The notes under the pieces were generated by a model, which was not told the origin of the DNA, searched no databases, and saw only the letters and a program-made list of their open reading frames with translations. The translations under genes were made by a program, and so were the position numbers. This document shows positions 8,962-17,867 of a stretch of DNA of 64,000 bases, in pieces. Within the stretch, counting starts at the first letter, position 1. Each line of letters starts with the position of its first letter. Source of the stretch: Tildeniella torsiva UHER 1998/13D (GTDB lineage: Bacteria > Cyanobacteriota > Cyanobacteriia > Phormidesmidales > Phormidesmidaceae); the NCBI GenBank assembly GCA_019358835.1, contig JAHHIH010000020.1:1-64000 (forward strand), written 5' to 3'.

Positions 8962-9416
8962 AGGTAAGGCCGCAGTTTAACGCTTGATGTACTTGATTCA
9001 GTTCAATGGGATAAAACAGCCCAGCAAGAGCCAGTTCTACCGCGACTTTCAATCAGCTCACTTATAAAATTCTCTCTGAATGTGTACTGTATGCAGGGAT
9101 ACATTTTGAAGATCACCCCAGGGGCATGGGGGTTTTCTAGACCTGCATATTACGTCAAGCTAGGGAGTAACCCTAAACGTTTTGCTTCAATATGTTGCGA
9201 AAAGTAAATTTAGTTTAGTCGTCCAGGTTCGCTACAAATCTTTAAGTGATGTCTAAGGAAATATGACAAACCCTCCCTAGATTTCCTCCAGTCTTGAACA
9301 ATTAAGACATAGAAAAAGCGCCCTACAATCGTCGAGTTCTAGCCAGGAAACATTAGAATTCTGGGCCGGTTTTGTGCGTTTACGTTTGCTTAATTGTCCC
9401 AACGAGAGACCGCTGA
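8962..9416. other. 455-bp divergent intergenic region between potA and the fru operon
   Basis: No convincing ORF is seen. The stretch is AT-richer than its flanks and must hold the promoters of both divergent operons. A short perfect palindrome AAACGTTT lies at 9175-9182; it loosely resembles the core of LacI/Cra-type operators, but no regulator gene is nearby, so this is only a candidate site. No riboswitch or strong terminator is recognised. Confidence 0.4.
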
Positions 9417-11867
9417 ATGATTAACCTAACACCGCAGGATGTGCGGCTTAAGGCCACTGCCCGCAGCAAAGAAGATGCGATTCGTCAGGCGGGAGAATTG
9501 CTGGTGGCCAGTGGTCGCATTCAGTCGGGCTACGTTGCTAGCATGCTGGCGCGGGAGACCCAGGCCAACACCTACCTGGGCAACAGCATTGCCATTCCCC
9601 ACGGGCAGCCCGCCCAGCGCGACCTGATTGTGACAACGGGGATTGCGGTGCTACAAATCCCTGCTGGGGTAGAGTGGAACCCCGGCGAGGTGGTGCGGCT
9701 GGTGGTGGGCATTGCGGCGAAGTCGGACGAGCACTTGCAGATTCTCACCAACTTGACCCACGTGCTGGATGACCCGGCGGCGGTGCAGGCGCTGGTGGAG
9801 ACCGAGGACGCGCAGGTGATTTGCGATCGCCTCACCGGCAAGTCCTCCCCCAGCAGCAAAGGACTTGATACCGAGGGCTTTGACCAGTTTGTGGATGTCA
9901 CCATCGACGCGCCGACGGGGCTGCACGCTCGGCCCGCCACAGTGTTTGCCGATTTGGCGAAATCCTTTAGTGCCGAGGTGCGGGTGCGCTACGGCGACCA
10001 GGTGGCTAACGGCAAAAGCCTGATGTCGCTGCTGAAGCTGGGGGTTGAGCGCGATGGCGTGGTGCGGGTGCTGGCTAAGGGCAGCGATGCGACTCAAGCG
10101 CTGAACGCGTTGCAGCAGGCAGTAGAGGACGGGCTAGAGGAAGAGGAGGAAGCGGCGACCAGTCCGGCGCTGGAATTGCCTGCCTTGGGCTTGGAGAGCC
10201 CTGCTATAGCTGGGGTGGCAGCATCCCCAGGGTTAGCCATTGCCCCCTTGCACCGCTTCCGCCATACGAAACTAGAGTTTGCCGAGACCGCTATGGATGC
10301 GGTGGCAGAGCAGGATCGGTTAAGGGATGCGATCGCCCTCGCCGACATTGATTTAACCGACCTCTACACCACCATCAAAGAACGTTCTGGCAAGGCTAAA
10401 GCCGCAATCTTCCAGGCCCACCGGGAGTTTTTGGCCGATCCTGAGCTACAGCAGGAGGCGTTGAACCGGATTCCGCCCAACCACAGCGCGCCCTGGGCCT
10501 GGCAGCAGGTGATTGAGGCCAAGGCCAAGGAACTGGAGGCGCTGGCCGATCCCGTGCTATCGGGGCGGGCGGCGGATGTGCGCGACGTGGGCCAGCGGGT
10601 GCTGGCGCGGCTGGTGGGTGCTGGCGATGCAGGGGTGGGTCTGCCCGATCATCCCGTGATTCTAATTGCTGACGATCTGGCTCCGTCGGATACGGCGGGG
10701 CTAGACCCAGCCAAAATTCACGGGTTCTGCACGGCGGCGGGCGGGGCGACCTCGCACACGGCGATTATTGCGCGATCGCTCAACATTCCCGCTGTGGCTG
10801 GTGCTGGCACCGGAATTCTCGATCTGCCGGAGGGGGCGATCGCCATTCTCGACGGCGATAAAGGCCAGCTCTACGCAAATCCAACCGAGGCGGATTTGGA
10901 GAAGGCGCGGCAGGCCCAGGCGGAGCGCGCCCAGCTGCGCGATGTGGAGCAGCAAACCCGGTTCCAGCCTGCCATCACCACCGATGGCCACCGCATTGAG
11001 GTGGTTGCCAACATCGGCGGGCCAGCGGAAGCCGCCCCGGCTGTGAATGCCGGGGGCGAAGGGGTGGGGCTGCTGCGCACAGAATTTCTGTTTCTTAACC
11101 GCACTGCACCCCCTAGCGAAGAGGAACAGTACGACGCGCTGCGTCAGATGACCGAAGCCCTCAACGGTCTGCCGTTGATCGTGCGCACGCTGGATATTGG
11201 CGGTGACAAGCACGTGCCCTACCTCAACCAGCCCGCCGAAGAAAATCCATTTCTCGGCATTCGGGGAATTCGCCTCTGCTTGGAACGCACCGATCTGTTC
11301 GAGACACAGCTGCGGGCGATTCTGCGGGCGGCTCGCGGCGGTTACATTCGTATCATGTTCCCGATGATTGCCACGCTGGAGGATATTCGTGTGGCGAAGA
11401 CCGTGCTGGAGTCGGTGCGGGCGGCGATCGACGGCCCTCCGGTGGAAATCGGCATGATGGTCGAGGTGCCCAGCGCCGTGCTGATGGCGGCGGAGTTTGC
11501 CCAGGAGGTGGATTTCTTCTCGGTGGGCACCAACGACCTCACCCAGTACCTCCTGGCGATGGATCGGGGTCACCCCACCCTGGCCAAACAGGCCGATGCC
11601 CTGCACCCCGCCGTGCTGCGGGCGATCTACCAGACGGTGCAGGGGGCGAAGCTGGCGGGCAAGTGGGTCGGCGTCTGTGGTGGGTTAGCCGGAGAGCCTC
11701 AGGGGGCGATGATCCTCGCCGGGCTGGGGGTGAAAGAGCTGAGCATGGATATCCCCAGCATTCCGAAGGTCAAAGCGCGGTTGCGGGGCGCGTCGATGAA
11801 GCAGATGAAGCGGCTGGCGCAGAAGGCGATCGCCTGTCGCACCGCCGAGGAGGTCAGGGCGCTATGA
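9417..11867 (+). CDS. fruB: Fructose PTS multiphosphoryl transfer protein (EIIA-HPr-EI fusion)
   Basis: The 816-residue protein fuses three phosphotransferase modules. Residues about 1-145 are a fructose/mannitol-type EIIA with phospho-His H62 (AIPHGQP). Residues about 157-245 are HPr with H170 (GLHARPA). After an acidic linker, residues about 265-816 are Enzyme I with phospho-His H447 (GGATSHTAI), the PEP-binding barrel motifs RTEFLFL and [19 protein letters not shown], and the catalytic Cys region [11 protein letters not shown]. It would pass phosphate from PEP through EI, HPr and EIIA to the EIIB of the FruA-type permease. The ATG at 9417 gives a complete EIIA. It overlaps the kinase gene by 4 bp (ATGA), indicating translational coupling. 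Confidence 0.95.
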   Translation: MINLTPQDVRLKATARSKEDAIRQAGELLVASGRIQSGYVASMLARETQANTYLGNSIAIPHGQPAQRDLIVTTGIAVLQIPAGVEWNPGEVVRLVVGIAAKSDEHLQILTNLTHVLDDPAAVQALVETEDAQVICDRLTGKSSPSSKGLDTEGFDQFVDVTIDAPTGLHARPATVFADLAKSFSAEVRVRYGDQVANGKSLMSLLKLGVERDGVVRVLAKGSDATQALNALQQAVEDGLEEEEEAATSPALELPALGLESPAIAGVAASPGLAIAPLHRFRHTKLEFAETAMDAVAEQDRLRDAIALADIDLTDLYTTIKERSGKAKAAIFQAHREFLADPELQQEALNRIPPNHSAPWAWQQVIEAKAKELEALADPVLSGRAADVRDVGQRVLARLVGAGDAGVGLPDHPVILIADDLAPSDTAGLDPAKIHGFCTAAGGATSHTAIIARSLNIPAVAGAGTGILDLPEGAIAILDGDKGQLYANPTEADLEKARQAQAERAQLRDVEQQTRFQPAITTDGHRIEVVANIGGPAEAAPAVNAGGEGVGLLRTEFLFLNRTAPPSEEEQYDALRQMTEALNGLPLIVRTLDIGGDKHVPYLNQPAEENPFLGIRGIRLCLERTDLFETQLRAILRAARGGYIRIMFPMIATLEDIRVAKTVLESVRAAIDGPPVEIGMMVEVPSAVLMAAEFAQEVDFFSVGTNDLTQYLLAMDRGHPTLAKQADALHPAVLRAIYQTVQGAKLAGKWVGVCGGLAGEPQGAMILAGLGVKELSMDIPSIPKVKARLRGASMKQMKRLAQKAIACRTAEEVRAL

Positions 11868-12820
11868 CCCACCCCCCAAAAGCGCAACGGATTGCTACGG
11901 TGACGCTGAATCCGGCGATCGACCAGACTGTCTCGATTCCAAACTTTCGGGTCGATGCGGTGAACCGGGTCGATTGGAAGCAAGACGACGCGGGCGGTAA
12001 GGGCGTGAACGTGGCTTCCTTCTTGGCTGAAGCAGGCCACAAGATCAGCGTCACGGGTTTTTTAGGGCGGGAGAATAACGCCCTATTTAAGACGCTTTTT
12101 CATCAAAAGGGCATTGACGACCACTTCGTCAATCTGCCCGGTGAAACCCGCGTCAACATCAAGATTGTGGATGAGGCCCAGGGGCAAGTCACCGACATCA
12201 ACTATCCCGGCCAATCGCCCACCCACCAGGATGTCGATGGCCTGCGGAATGTGGTGCATGCCCTGACCGGGAGCTGCGACTGGTTTGTCTTTTCGGGCAG
12301 CGTGCCCGCAGGCCTGTCCAACGACATCTATGACGAACTGATCGGTCCCCTTAAGGCCCAGGGCAAAACCGTAATTCTCGACACCAGCGGCGACGCCCTG
12401 CGCTTTGGCCTGCCCGCCAAGCCCGATTTGATCAAGCCCAACCGGGTGGAACTGGAGGAGGTGCTGAACACCCGCCTGGAGAGTCATGGTGCGATCGTGG
12501 CCGCTGCCCGTGAGCTGATTGAATCGGGCATTCGCTATGTGGTGGTGTCGATGGGGGGGGATGGGGCATTGTTTATCGATCGCACCCAGGCCTTCCACGC
12601 CCAGCCCCCAGTAGTTGAGATCAAAAGCACTGTCGGCGCGGGCGATGCCATGGTGGCGGGCACGGTGGCGGGGTTGCTGGGCGGCGAATCGCTGCGGGCC
12701 TGTGCGACTCTGGCCACGGCTTTTTCGATGGGGGCGCTGGGCCAGATCGGCCCGCGACTGCCACCCATGGAACAGATTCACGCCATGCGGCACCTAGTCA
12801 CCGTGCAGGAGGTGAGTTGA
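11864..12820 (+). CDS. fruK: 1-phosphofructokinase
   Basis: The 318-residue PfkB-family kinase converts fructose-1-phosphate, the product of the fructose PTS, to fructose-1,6-bisphosphate. Visible family features are the N-terminal TLNPAIDQTV, the substrate segment GGKGVNVASFLAE, the ATP-binding VVVSMGGDGAL, and the anion-hole/catalytic-base motif STVGAGDAMVAGTVAG. The start is the ATG at 11864 that overlaps the stop of the EIIA-HPr-EI gene (ATGA). The frame remains open further upstream, but that part lies within the preceding gene and does not resemble PfkB. The gene is followed by a 143-bp inverted-repeat element before the permease gene. Confidence 0.95.
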   Translation: MTHPPKAQRIATVTLNPAIDQTVSIPNFRVDAVNRVDWKQDDAGGKGVNVASFLAEAGHKISVTGFLGRENNALFKTLFHQKGIDDHFVNLPGETRVNIKIVDEAQGQVTDINYPGQSPTHQDVDGLRNVVHALTGSCDWFVFSGSVPAGLSNDIYDELIGPLKAQGKTVILDTSGDALRFGLPAKPDLIKPNRVELEEVLNTRLESHGAIVAAARELIESGIRYVVVSMGGDGALFIDRTQAFHAQPPVVEIKSTVGAGDAMVAGTVAGLLGGESLRACATLATAFSMGALGQIGPRLPPMEQIHAMRHLVTVQEVS

Positions 12821-12825
12821 TCCCC

Positions 12826-12968
12826 GTAGGGTGCATTCGCGAAGCAATGCACCGTTTGTAGACCGTGCCACAAGCCGTCAGCATTCCAAGGATGGCGTTA
12901 ATTGTTGCATTGCAGCTCGAAATTGGCCTGACGAACGCCTGGATTAACTGGCCGCGAATGCACCCTAC
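12826..12968. repeat. MITE-like element with 16-bp terminal inverted repeats
   Basis: The sequence GTAGGGTGCATTCGCG at 12826-12841 is perfectly inverted at 12953-12968, enclosing a 143-bp element with no ORF. The length, the perfect ends and the position in a 200-bp gap between fruK and fruA suggest a miniature inverted-repeat element inserted inside the fru operon. Inner sequence near the left end (GCAATGCACC) is also partly complementary to the arm. No clear target-site duplication can be read. Confidence 0.75.
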
Positions 12969-13020
12969 GCCTCCTTACCCCTTACCCATTCACTTTTAAC
13001 CCTTCTACCCAAACAAGCCC

Positions 13021-14844
13021 ATGACCAAAATTGTTGCCGTTACCGCCAGTGCCGCTGGCGAGGCCCATACCCAGATGGCGGCAGAGGCCCTCAGGCGCAC
13101 CGCCCAGGCGATGGGCCACGAGATTGTGACCGAGGCCCAGGGGGGCGCTGTCGTTACGGCCCTCAGCCCCGATGACATTCAGCAAGCCGACGTGGTGATT
13201 GTGGGGGCGGATGGGCCGGTGGAGCGCGATCGCTTCCACAACAAACCCGTCTACGCCGTCTCTACCAGCGAAGCCATTCGCAACACCGAAATGGTGGTTC
13301 AAAGCGCTGTGGCCCTGGTGGGGCACGTCCCCAGTCTGGGGGCAATCAAGACCACGCCCCACCCCCACGATCCCCTGCCAGGGGATCGTGGGGGTGGGGC
13401 GGGAGCCGTAGCCCTCCCCATCGCCGCCCCAGCTAGCAAATTCTTTGTAGGCATTACCTCCTGCCCCACGGGCATTGCCCACACCTTTATGGCCGCCGAA
13501 GCCCTCAAGCAGGGAGCCCTCAAGCTAGGCCACGACATCAAGGTCGAAACCCAGGGTTCCGTTGGTTCGCAAAATGCCCTCACCGATGAGGAAATTGCCC
13601 GCGCCGATGCGGTGATCGTAGCTGCCGATACCCACGTAGACCTGTCACGCTTTGGCGGCAAGCGATTGTACGAAACCTCGACTAAAGCAGCGATTCACAA
13701 TGGGGCCGACGTCGTGACGGCGGCAATGGATGCGCCTGTGGCCGGGGGCGGCGGCAGCGGCGGCTCGGGCAGCTATGTGGACGAAGTCAACCGAGCCAAG
13801 GCCGAGCGCTCCGCAAGTCGCTCTGGCCCCTATAAGCACCTGCTGACCGGGGTCAGCTATATGCTGCCGGTGATTGTGGCGGGCGGCCTGATCATCGCGC
13901 TTTCTTTTGTGTTTGGCATTAACCCGGAAGAGGGTACCTTTGGAGATGCACTGATGCAGATTGGCGGCGGTGCGGCCTTTGCGCTAATTGTGCCAGTGCT
14001 GTCGGGCTTTATAGCCTTTTCCATTGCCGATCGCCCCGGTATTGCCCCCGGTTTAATCGGCGGCATGCTGGCCGCCAACCTGGGCATGGGCTTCCTCGGC
14101 GGCATTCTCGCGGGCTTTCTCGCGGGTTATGTAGCCAAGTTTGTGCGCGACAAGGTCAACCTGCCCACTAACTTTGAGGGGCTGAAGCCGGTGTTGGTGA
14201 TCCCCCTGCTGGCGACGCTGGTGGTGGGGCTGCTGCTGGTCTACGTCTTTGGTGCACCAGTGCGGTTCATTATGGATGGCATGACCACCTACCTGGAAGG
14301 GCTGAGCGGCACCAACGCCGTGCTGCTCGGGCTGATTTTAGGAGCCATGATGGCGGTGGACATGGGCGGCCCGGTGAACAAGGCGGCCTACACCTTCGCG
14401 GTGGGGCTACTGGCCACCAACATCTACGCGCCGATGGCGGCGGTGATGGCGGCGGGCATGACGCCTCCTTTGGGATTGGCCATAGCCACCTTTGTCTCTA
14501 AAAAGCACTTTAACCAGGCGGAGCAGGAGGCGGGCAAGGTGGCCTCGGTGCTGGGTATCTCCTTTATTACCGAGGGGGCAATTCCCTTTGCGGCCAATGA
14601 CCCGCTGCGAATTTTGCCCGCCTGCATTGCCGGGTCGGCGGTGACTGGGGCGCTGTCGATGGCCTTTGGCTGCACTCTGCGAGCCCCCCACGGCGGCATT
14701 TTTGTGCTGGCGATTCCGAACGCGGTGGAGAATGTGGGGCTCTATATTGTGGCGATCGCCGCTGGCACCCTGATTACTGCCTTGGTGACTGTCCAGCTCA
14801 AGCACTTTTTCCCCCGCAAAAAAGTGGTGGTTGCTGAAGCCTAG
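13021..14844 (+). CDS. fruA: Fructose PTS permease EIIB'-EIIB-EIIC
   Basis: The 607-residue protein has two EIIB-type domains followed by an EIIC permease. The first (about residues 1-100) has the EIIB fold pattern AHTQMAAEALRR, but the active Cys position reads TASAAGEAH, so it is catalytically dead, like the EIIB' domain of enterobacterial FruA. The second (about 140-240) has the phospho-Cys C148 in ITSCPTGIAHTFMAAEAL. The EIIC part (about 280-600) has around nine hydrophobic helices and GPVNKAAYTFA. The linker between the EIIB domains (residues 112-127) is encoded by a perfect 47-nt palindrome. It would import fructose as fructose-1-phosphate, using phosphate from the 9417-11867 fusion protein. 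Confidence 0.95.
   Translation: MTKIVAVTASAAGEAHTQMAAEALRRTAQAMGHEIVTEAQGGAVVTALSPDDIQQADVVIVGADGPVERDRFHNKPVYAVSTSEAIRNTEMVVQSAVALVGHVPSLGAIKTTPHPHDPLPGDRGGGAGAVALPIAAPASKFFVGITSCPTGIAHTFMAAEALKQGALKLGHDIKVETQGSVGSQNALTDEEIARADAVIVAADTHVDLSRFGGKRLYETSTKAAIHNGADVVTAAMDAPVAGGGGSGGSGSYVDEVNRAKAERSASRSGPYKHLLTGVSYMLPVIVAGGLIIALSFVFGINPEEGTFGDALMQIGGGAAFALIVPVLSGFIAFSIADRPGIAPGLIGGMLAANLGMGFLGGILAGFLAGYVAKFVRDKVNLPTNFEGLKPVLVIPLLATLVVGLLLVYVFGAPVRFIMDGMTTYLEGLSGTNAVLLGLILGAMMAVDMGGPVNKAAYTFAVGLLATNIYAPMAAVMAAGMTPPLGLAIATFVSKKHFNQAEQEAGKVASVLGISFITEGAIPFAANDPLRILPACIAGSAVTGALSMAFGCTLRAPHGGIFVLAIPNAVENVGLYIVAIAAGTLITALVTVQLKHFFPRKKVVVAEA
13355..13401. repeat. Perfect palindromic element inside the fruA coding sequence
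   Basis: Positions 13355-13375 are exactly complementary to 13381-13401, and the inner T76/A80 bases extend the stem to 22 bp around a 3-nt loop. The whole hairpin lies in frame and encodes the Pro/His- then Gly-rich linker between the two EIIB domains of FruA. It looks like a G+C-rich extragenic palindrome that inserted, or was retained, in a permissive linker. Confidence 0.9.
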
Positions 14845-14873
14845 ATCAGGACACATCGCCAACTGTAGTATTG

Positions 14874-14920
14874 AGAGCCAGGGAGTTGACGGATGGTCAA
14901 CGCGTCGATTCCCTGGCTCT
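14874..14920 (+). terminator. Two-tier hairpin, probable terminator of the fru operon
   Basis: An outer 11-bp stem (14874-14884 against 14910-14920) encloses a second 6-bp hairpin (GTTGAC 14885-14890 against GTCAAC 14896-14901). It starts 30 bp after the fruA stop. The T tract is poor (TTGCTGTCGTT), so termination efficiency is uncertain and some read-through into bicA is possible. Confidence 0.6.
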
Positions 14921-14973
14921 TGCTGTCGTTAACAAGCCGCTAACCATCTTCAATAAGGATTCAGGTGCTGGCG

Positions 14974-16662
14974 ATGGGCATCACAAACCCGATCCACTTT
15001 CGCAATGTGCGGGGAGATATTTTTGGGGGCGTCACCGCTGCGGTGATTGCCCTGCCGCTAGCCCTGGCTTTTGGGGTGGCCTCGGGGGCTGGGGCGGCCT
15101 CGGGTCTATACGGGGCCGTTATAGTGGGCTTCTTTGCGGCGCTGTTTGGGGGCACGCCAACGCTCATATCAGAACCCACCGGGCCAGTGACCGTAGTGTT
15201 TACCGCCGTCATTGCTCAGCTCATCGCCGCTGACCCCGAAAACGGCATGGCCATGGCCTTTACCGTAGTGATGCTGGCCGGAGCATTCCAAATATTGTTT
15301 GGTTTTCTCAAACTGGGCCGCTACATCACAATCATGCCTTACACCGTTATCTCCGGCTTTATGTCGGGGATCGGCATTCTTCTGATCATTCTGCAACTGG
15401 GGCCGTTGCTGGGCCATGCCACCCCCAAGGGCGGCGTGGTCAGTACCCTGGCTAACCTGCCTGAGATGGTGAGTACCCTCAACCCAACCGAGGTGGCGCT
15501 GGGGGTGTTTGCCCTGGCGGTGCTGTTTCTTGTGCCCAAGCGGTCTAAACGCTGGGTGCCGCCTCAACTGTTGGTTCTAGTCGGCGGTACGCTGCTAGCG
15601 CTGGTGCTGTTTCCCAATGCGGGGCTGCGGCTGATTGGCGAAATTCCCACCGGGTTGCCGAGTCTGCGGTGGCCTACCTTTCAGCCCAGTCAGGTGCAAA
15701 CCATGCTGGTAAATGGTCTGGTGCTCGGCATGCTGGGCTGTATTGACACGCTGCTGACAGCCATGATTGCCGACAGCATTACCCGCACCCAGCACGACTC
15801 TAACAAAGAGCTGATCGGCCAGGGCATCGGCAACATGGTGTCGGGTTTATTCGGTGGCATGCCTGGGGCCGGAGCCACCATGGGCACGGTGGTCAACATT
15901 CAGGCTGGAGGCAAAACGGCACTGTCGGGCATAGTGCGCGCGGGCATTTTGCTGGTGGTGGTGCTGTGGGCCGCGCCCTTGACCAACGTTATTCCTCTAG
16001 TGGTGCTGGCGGCGATCGCGGTTAAAGTCGGCTTCGATATTTTGGACTGGAGCTTTCTAAAGCGAGCCCACCAGGTCTCGTGGAAGGGAACGGCCATCAT
16101 GTATGGCGTGATGTTTCTCACGGTATTTGTGGATTTGATTGTGGCGGTGGGGGTTGGTGTGTTTATTGCCAATCTTCTCACCATCGATCGCCTCAGCAAG
16201 CTTCAGTCTGATGTGAAGACCATTACCGATTTTGACGACGACCTGGCCATGACCCCCGAAGATCAAGAGCTGATGGACCGGGCTAAGGGGAGAATTTTAG
16301 TCTTTCACCTCAGCGGCCCGATGATTTTTGGCGTGGCGCGGGCCATTTCCCAAGAGCAGATGACCATGGCCAACCACGATGTGCTAATTCTCGACTTACA
16401 GGATGTGCCTCACCTGGGCGTGACAGCGGCTTTAGCTCTGGAAAGCGCCATTGAGAATGCCCGATACGCCGGACGGCCAGTATTTTTGGTGGGGGCGCGG
16501 GGTAAAACTCTGAGCCGATTGCAAAAACTTGGGGCGCTTCAGTCTGTGCCCGCCGCCCACCGAGTTGACACCCGCACCGAAGCCCTGAGATTATCCCTGG
16601 CGCTGCTGGGGGCGATCGACAGGGGCGAGTTTGTGCCAACCCGGTTTGTGAAACCCACGTAG
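14974..16662 (+). CDS. bicA: SulP-family sodium-dependent bicarbonate transporter, BicA type
   Basis: The 562-residue protein closely follows the BicA pattern: N-terminal IHFRNVRGDIFGGVTAAVIA, the GGTPTLISEPTGPVTVV loop, NKELIGQGIGNMVSGLFGG, GAGATMGTVVNIQAGGKTA, about 12-14 membrane helices, and a C-terminal STAS domain (about 430-545) with FHLSGPMIFGVARA and DLQDVPHLGVTAALALE. BicA imports bicarbonate for the CO2-concentrating mechanism with low affinity and high flux. The ATG at 14974 aligns with the usual M-x-ITN-x-IHF start; a GTG at 14965 is an alternative. It sits directly after the fructose PTS operon, an unusual neighbour for an inorganic-carbon transporter. Confidence 0.9.
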   Translation: MGITNPIHFRNVRGDIFGGVTAAVIALPLALAFGVASGAGAASGLYGAVIVGFFAALFGGTPTLISEPTGPVTVVFTAVIAQLIAADPENGMAMAFTVVMLAGAFQILFGFLKLGRYITIMPYTVISGFMSGIGILLIILQLGPLLGHATPKGGVVSTLANLPEMVSTLNPTEVALGVFALAVLFLVPKRSKRWVPPQLLVLVGGTLLALVLFPNAGLRLIGEIPTGLPSLRWPTFQPSQVQTMLVNGLVLGMLGCIDTLLTAMIADSITRTQHDSNKELIGQGIGNMVSGLFGGMPGAGATMGTVVNIQAGGKTALSGIVRAGILLVVVLWAAPLTNVIPLVVLAAIAVKVGFDILDWSFLKRAHQVSWKGTAIMYGVMFLTVFVDLIVAVGVGVFIANLLTIDRLSKLQSDVKTITDFDDDLAMTPEDQELMDRAKGRILVFHLSGPMIFGVARAISQEQMTMANHDVLILDLQDVPHLGVTAALALESAIENARYAGRPVFLVGARGKTLSRLQKLGALQSVPAAHRVDTRTEALRLSLALLGAIDRGEFVPTRFVKPT

Positions 16663-16815
16663 CCTTGTCCGCTGAAAGAATTTGATCTGGTTGTAGAGAC
16701 ACAGCGCCGCCTGATCTCTCTCTAATGGGTTGCTCCACCCCTATCCTTGGGGAGATCAGCTTGAGGGGCTGAACTGACTACTATGCATGCATAACCTCAT
16801 TGGGAGACCGCCACC

Positions 16816-17010
16816 ATGGCTAATACCGAAAACGACCAGCAGACTACAACTACTGAGTCTAGCGATGGGTATAACACCCCCATTGATGAGACCCAGCGCC
16901 ACACCGGCATGTACGAAGCCAGCAACGCTAAAGAAGATGCCAAGCCCGAAAGCGGCAGCAGTGCTACTGGCCCAGAGGGTGCGCCTAACCAAGGCACTGA
17001 AAAGCGCTAG
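16816..17010 (+). CDS. Small hydrophilic, probably disordered protein
   Basis: The 64-residue product is almost entirely polar (Thr/Ser/Glu/Asp/Asn/Gly), with no hydrophobic core, membrane helix or cysteine, so it is predicted to be intrinsically disordered. No family is recognised. A strong hairpin begins 26 bp after its stop, supporting an independent short transcript. The Shine-Dalgarno is weak. An out-of-frame competing ORF overlaps it, and coding status is plausible rather than proven. Confidence 0.5.
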   Translation: MANTENDQQTTTTESSDGYNTPIDETQRHTGMYEASNAKEDAKPESGSSATGPEGAPNQGTEKR

Positions 17011-17035
17011 AACTGAGTTAATCTAGGCTCGATGA

Positions 17036-17075
17036 CGAAGGGGGCGATCGCGGCTAGCTGCGATCGCCCCCTTCG
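17036..17075 (+). terminator. HIP1-containing terminator hairpin
   Basis: A perfect 16-bp stem (17036-17051 against 17060-17075) with an 8-nt loop lies just after the small hydrophilic protein gene. Each arm contains a GCGATCGC HIP1 octamer. There is no T tract, so it is a terminator or 3'-end hairpin of the non-canonical cyanobacterial kind. Confidence 0.65.
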
Positions 17076-17126
17076 CTGTAGTCGTAGTTATGGTGGTTGA
17101 GACATCAAGAAGATCTCAAAACTCCC

Positions 17127-17795
17127 ATGGCAACAGATTCGCTAAACCTGGGCTTACAAAAGCCAGGAAATTTGCAAGAGCGTTGGTCTGTGATGTGGCG
17201 CAGGCTCAACTTGCCAGAGCCTGAACCGCAGGTGTTTTGGGATTTGTGCGATCGCTACACCGAGCCTCACCGGGCTTACCATACCCTGCAACACCTAGGC
17301 GAATGCTTTAAGTGGTTTGACCGGGCCTACGATCTGGCCGAAAACCCAGCAGCCGTGGAGTTGGCTCTCTGGTTCCACGATGCCGTTTACGATACCCGAG
17401 GGGCAGACAACGAAGCGCGCAGTGCTGAGCTAGCAGCGCAGGTAATTGAGAGCGTGGGCGGGGGATGTTTACTTCAGCAATCTGTCCAAACCATGATTTT
17501 GGTCACGCAGCACGAGGCAGCGCCAAGCACCATAGATATGAGCTTCGTCGTGGATATTGATCTGGCCATTCTGGGGGTAGGGGTAGATCGCTTTACCCAG
17601 TATGAAGCTCAAATTCGGCAGGAGTACGACTGGGTACCTGAGGATAGGTTTCGCCAAAAGCGGGCTGAAATTCTTCAGAGCTTGCTAAATCGACCCTCAA
17701 TCTTTACTGCTGAATTTTTTCGGGAACGGTTAGAGTGCCAAGCCCAGAGCAACCTGCATCGGTCGTTGACCATGCTGCGGGAAGGGCTTGGCTAA
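17127..17795 (+). CDS. HD-superfamily metal-dependent phosphohydrolase-like protein
   Basis: The 222-residue protein belongs to the group of HD-domain proteins often misnamed as NMDA-receptor-like. Features are the N-terminal YHTLQHLGEC (an early metal-binding His), the HD pair in ALWFHDAVYDTR, an EARSAELA segment, and VDIDLAILG late in the fold. They predict a cytosolic divalent-metal phosphohydrolase of unknown substrate. The frame is open to a TTG at 17097, but the ATG at 17127 is the better start. The gene is followed within 72 bp by a VOC-fold gene on the same strand; a functional link is not evident. Confidence 0.8.
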   Translation: MATDSLNLGLQKPGNLQERWSVMWRRLNLPEPEPQVFWDLCDRYTEPHRAYHTLQHLGECFKWFDRAYDLAENPAAVELALWFHDAVYDTRGADNEARSAELAAQVIESVGGGCLLQQSVQTMILVTQHEAAPSTIDMSFVVDIDLAILGVGVDRFTQYEAQIRQEYDWVPEDRFRQKRAEILQSLLNRPSIFTAEFFRERLECQAQSNLHRSLTMLREGLG

Positions 17796-17867
17796 GCTTC
17801 TAAGTTGTCCTATCCCAAGGCTCACCGCCTACGGGACGCATTTTGCTCAAGTAAGGATTATCCAGCT

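Noticed and set aside
9175-9182. FruR/Cra-type operator upstream of the fru operon
   Set aside because: Only an 8-bp AAACGTTT palindrome is seen and no LacI/Cra regulator gene is nearby; too weak to call as a functional site.
10701-11606. Long antisense ORF (301 codons) opposite the EI domain
   Set aside because: It lies fully opposite the conserved PTS Enzyme I coding sequence, has low-complexity His/Arg/Gln-rich composition and no recognisable domain; it is a G+C-driven shadow frame.
11663-11863. N-terminal extension of fruK
   Set aside because: The upstream part overlaps the end of the PTS fusion gene and does not resemble PfkB; the ATGA overlap start at 11864 is canonical.
12083-12793. 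Antisense ORF (236 codons) opposite fruK
   Set aside because: It overlaps a clear PfkB kinase on the other strand and shows no family features.
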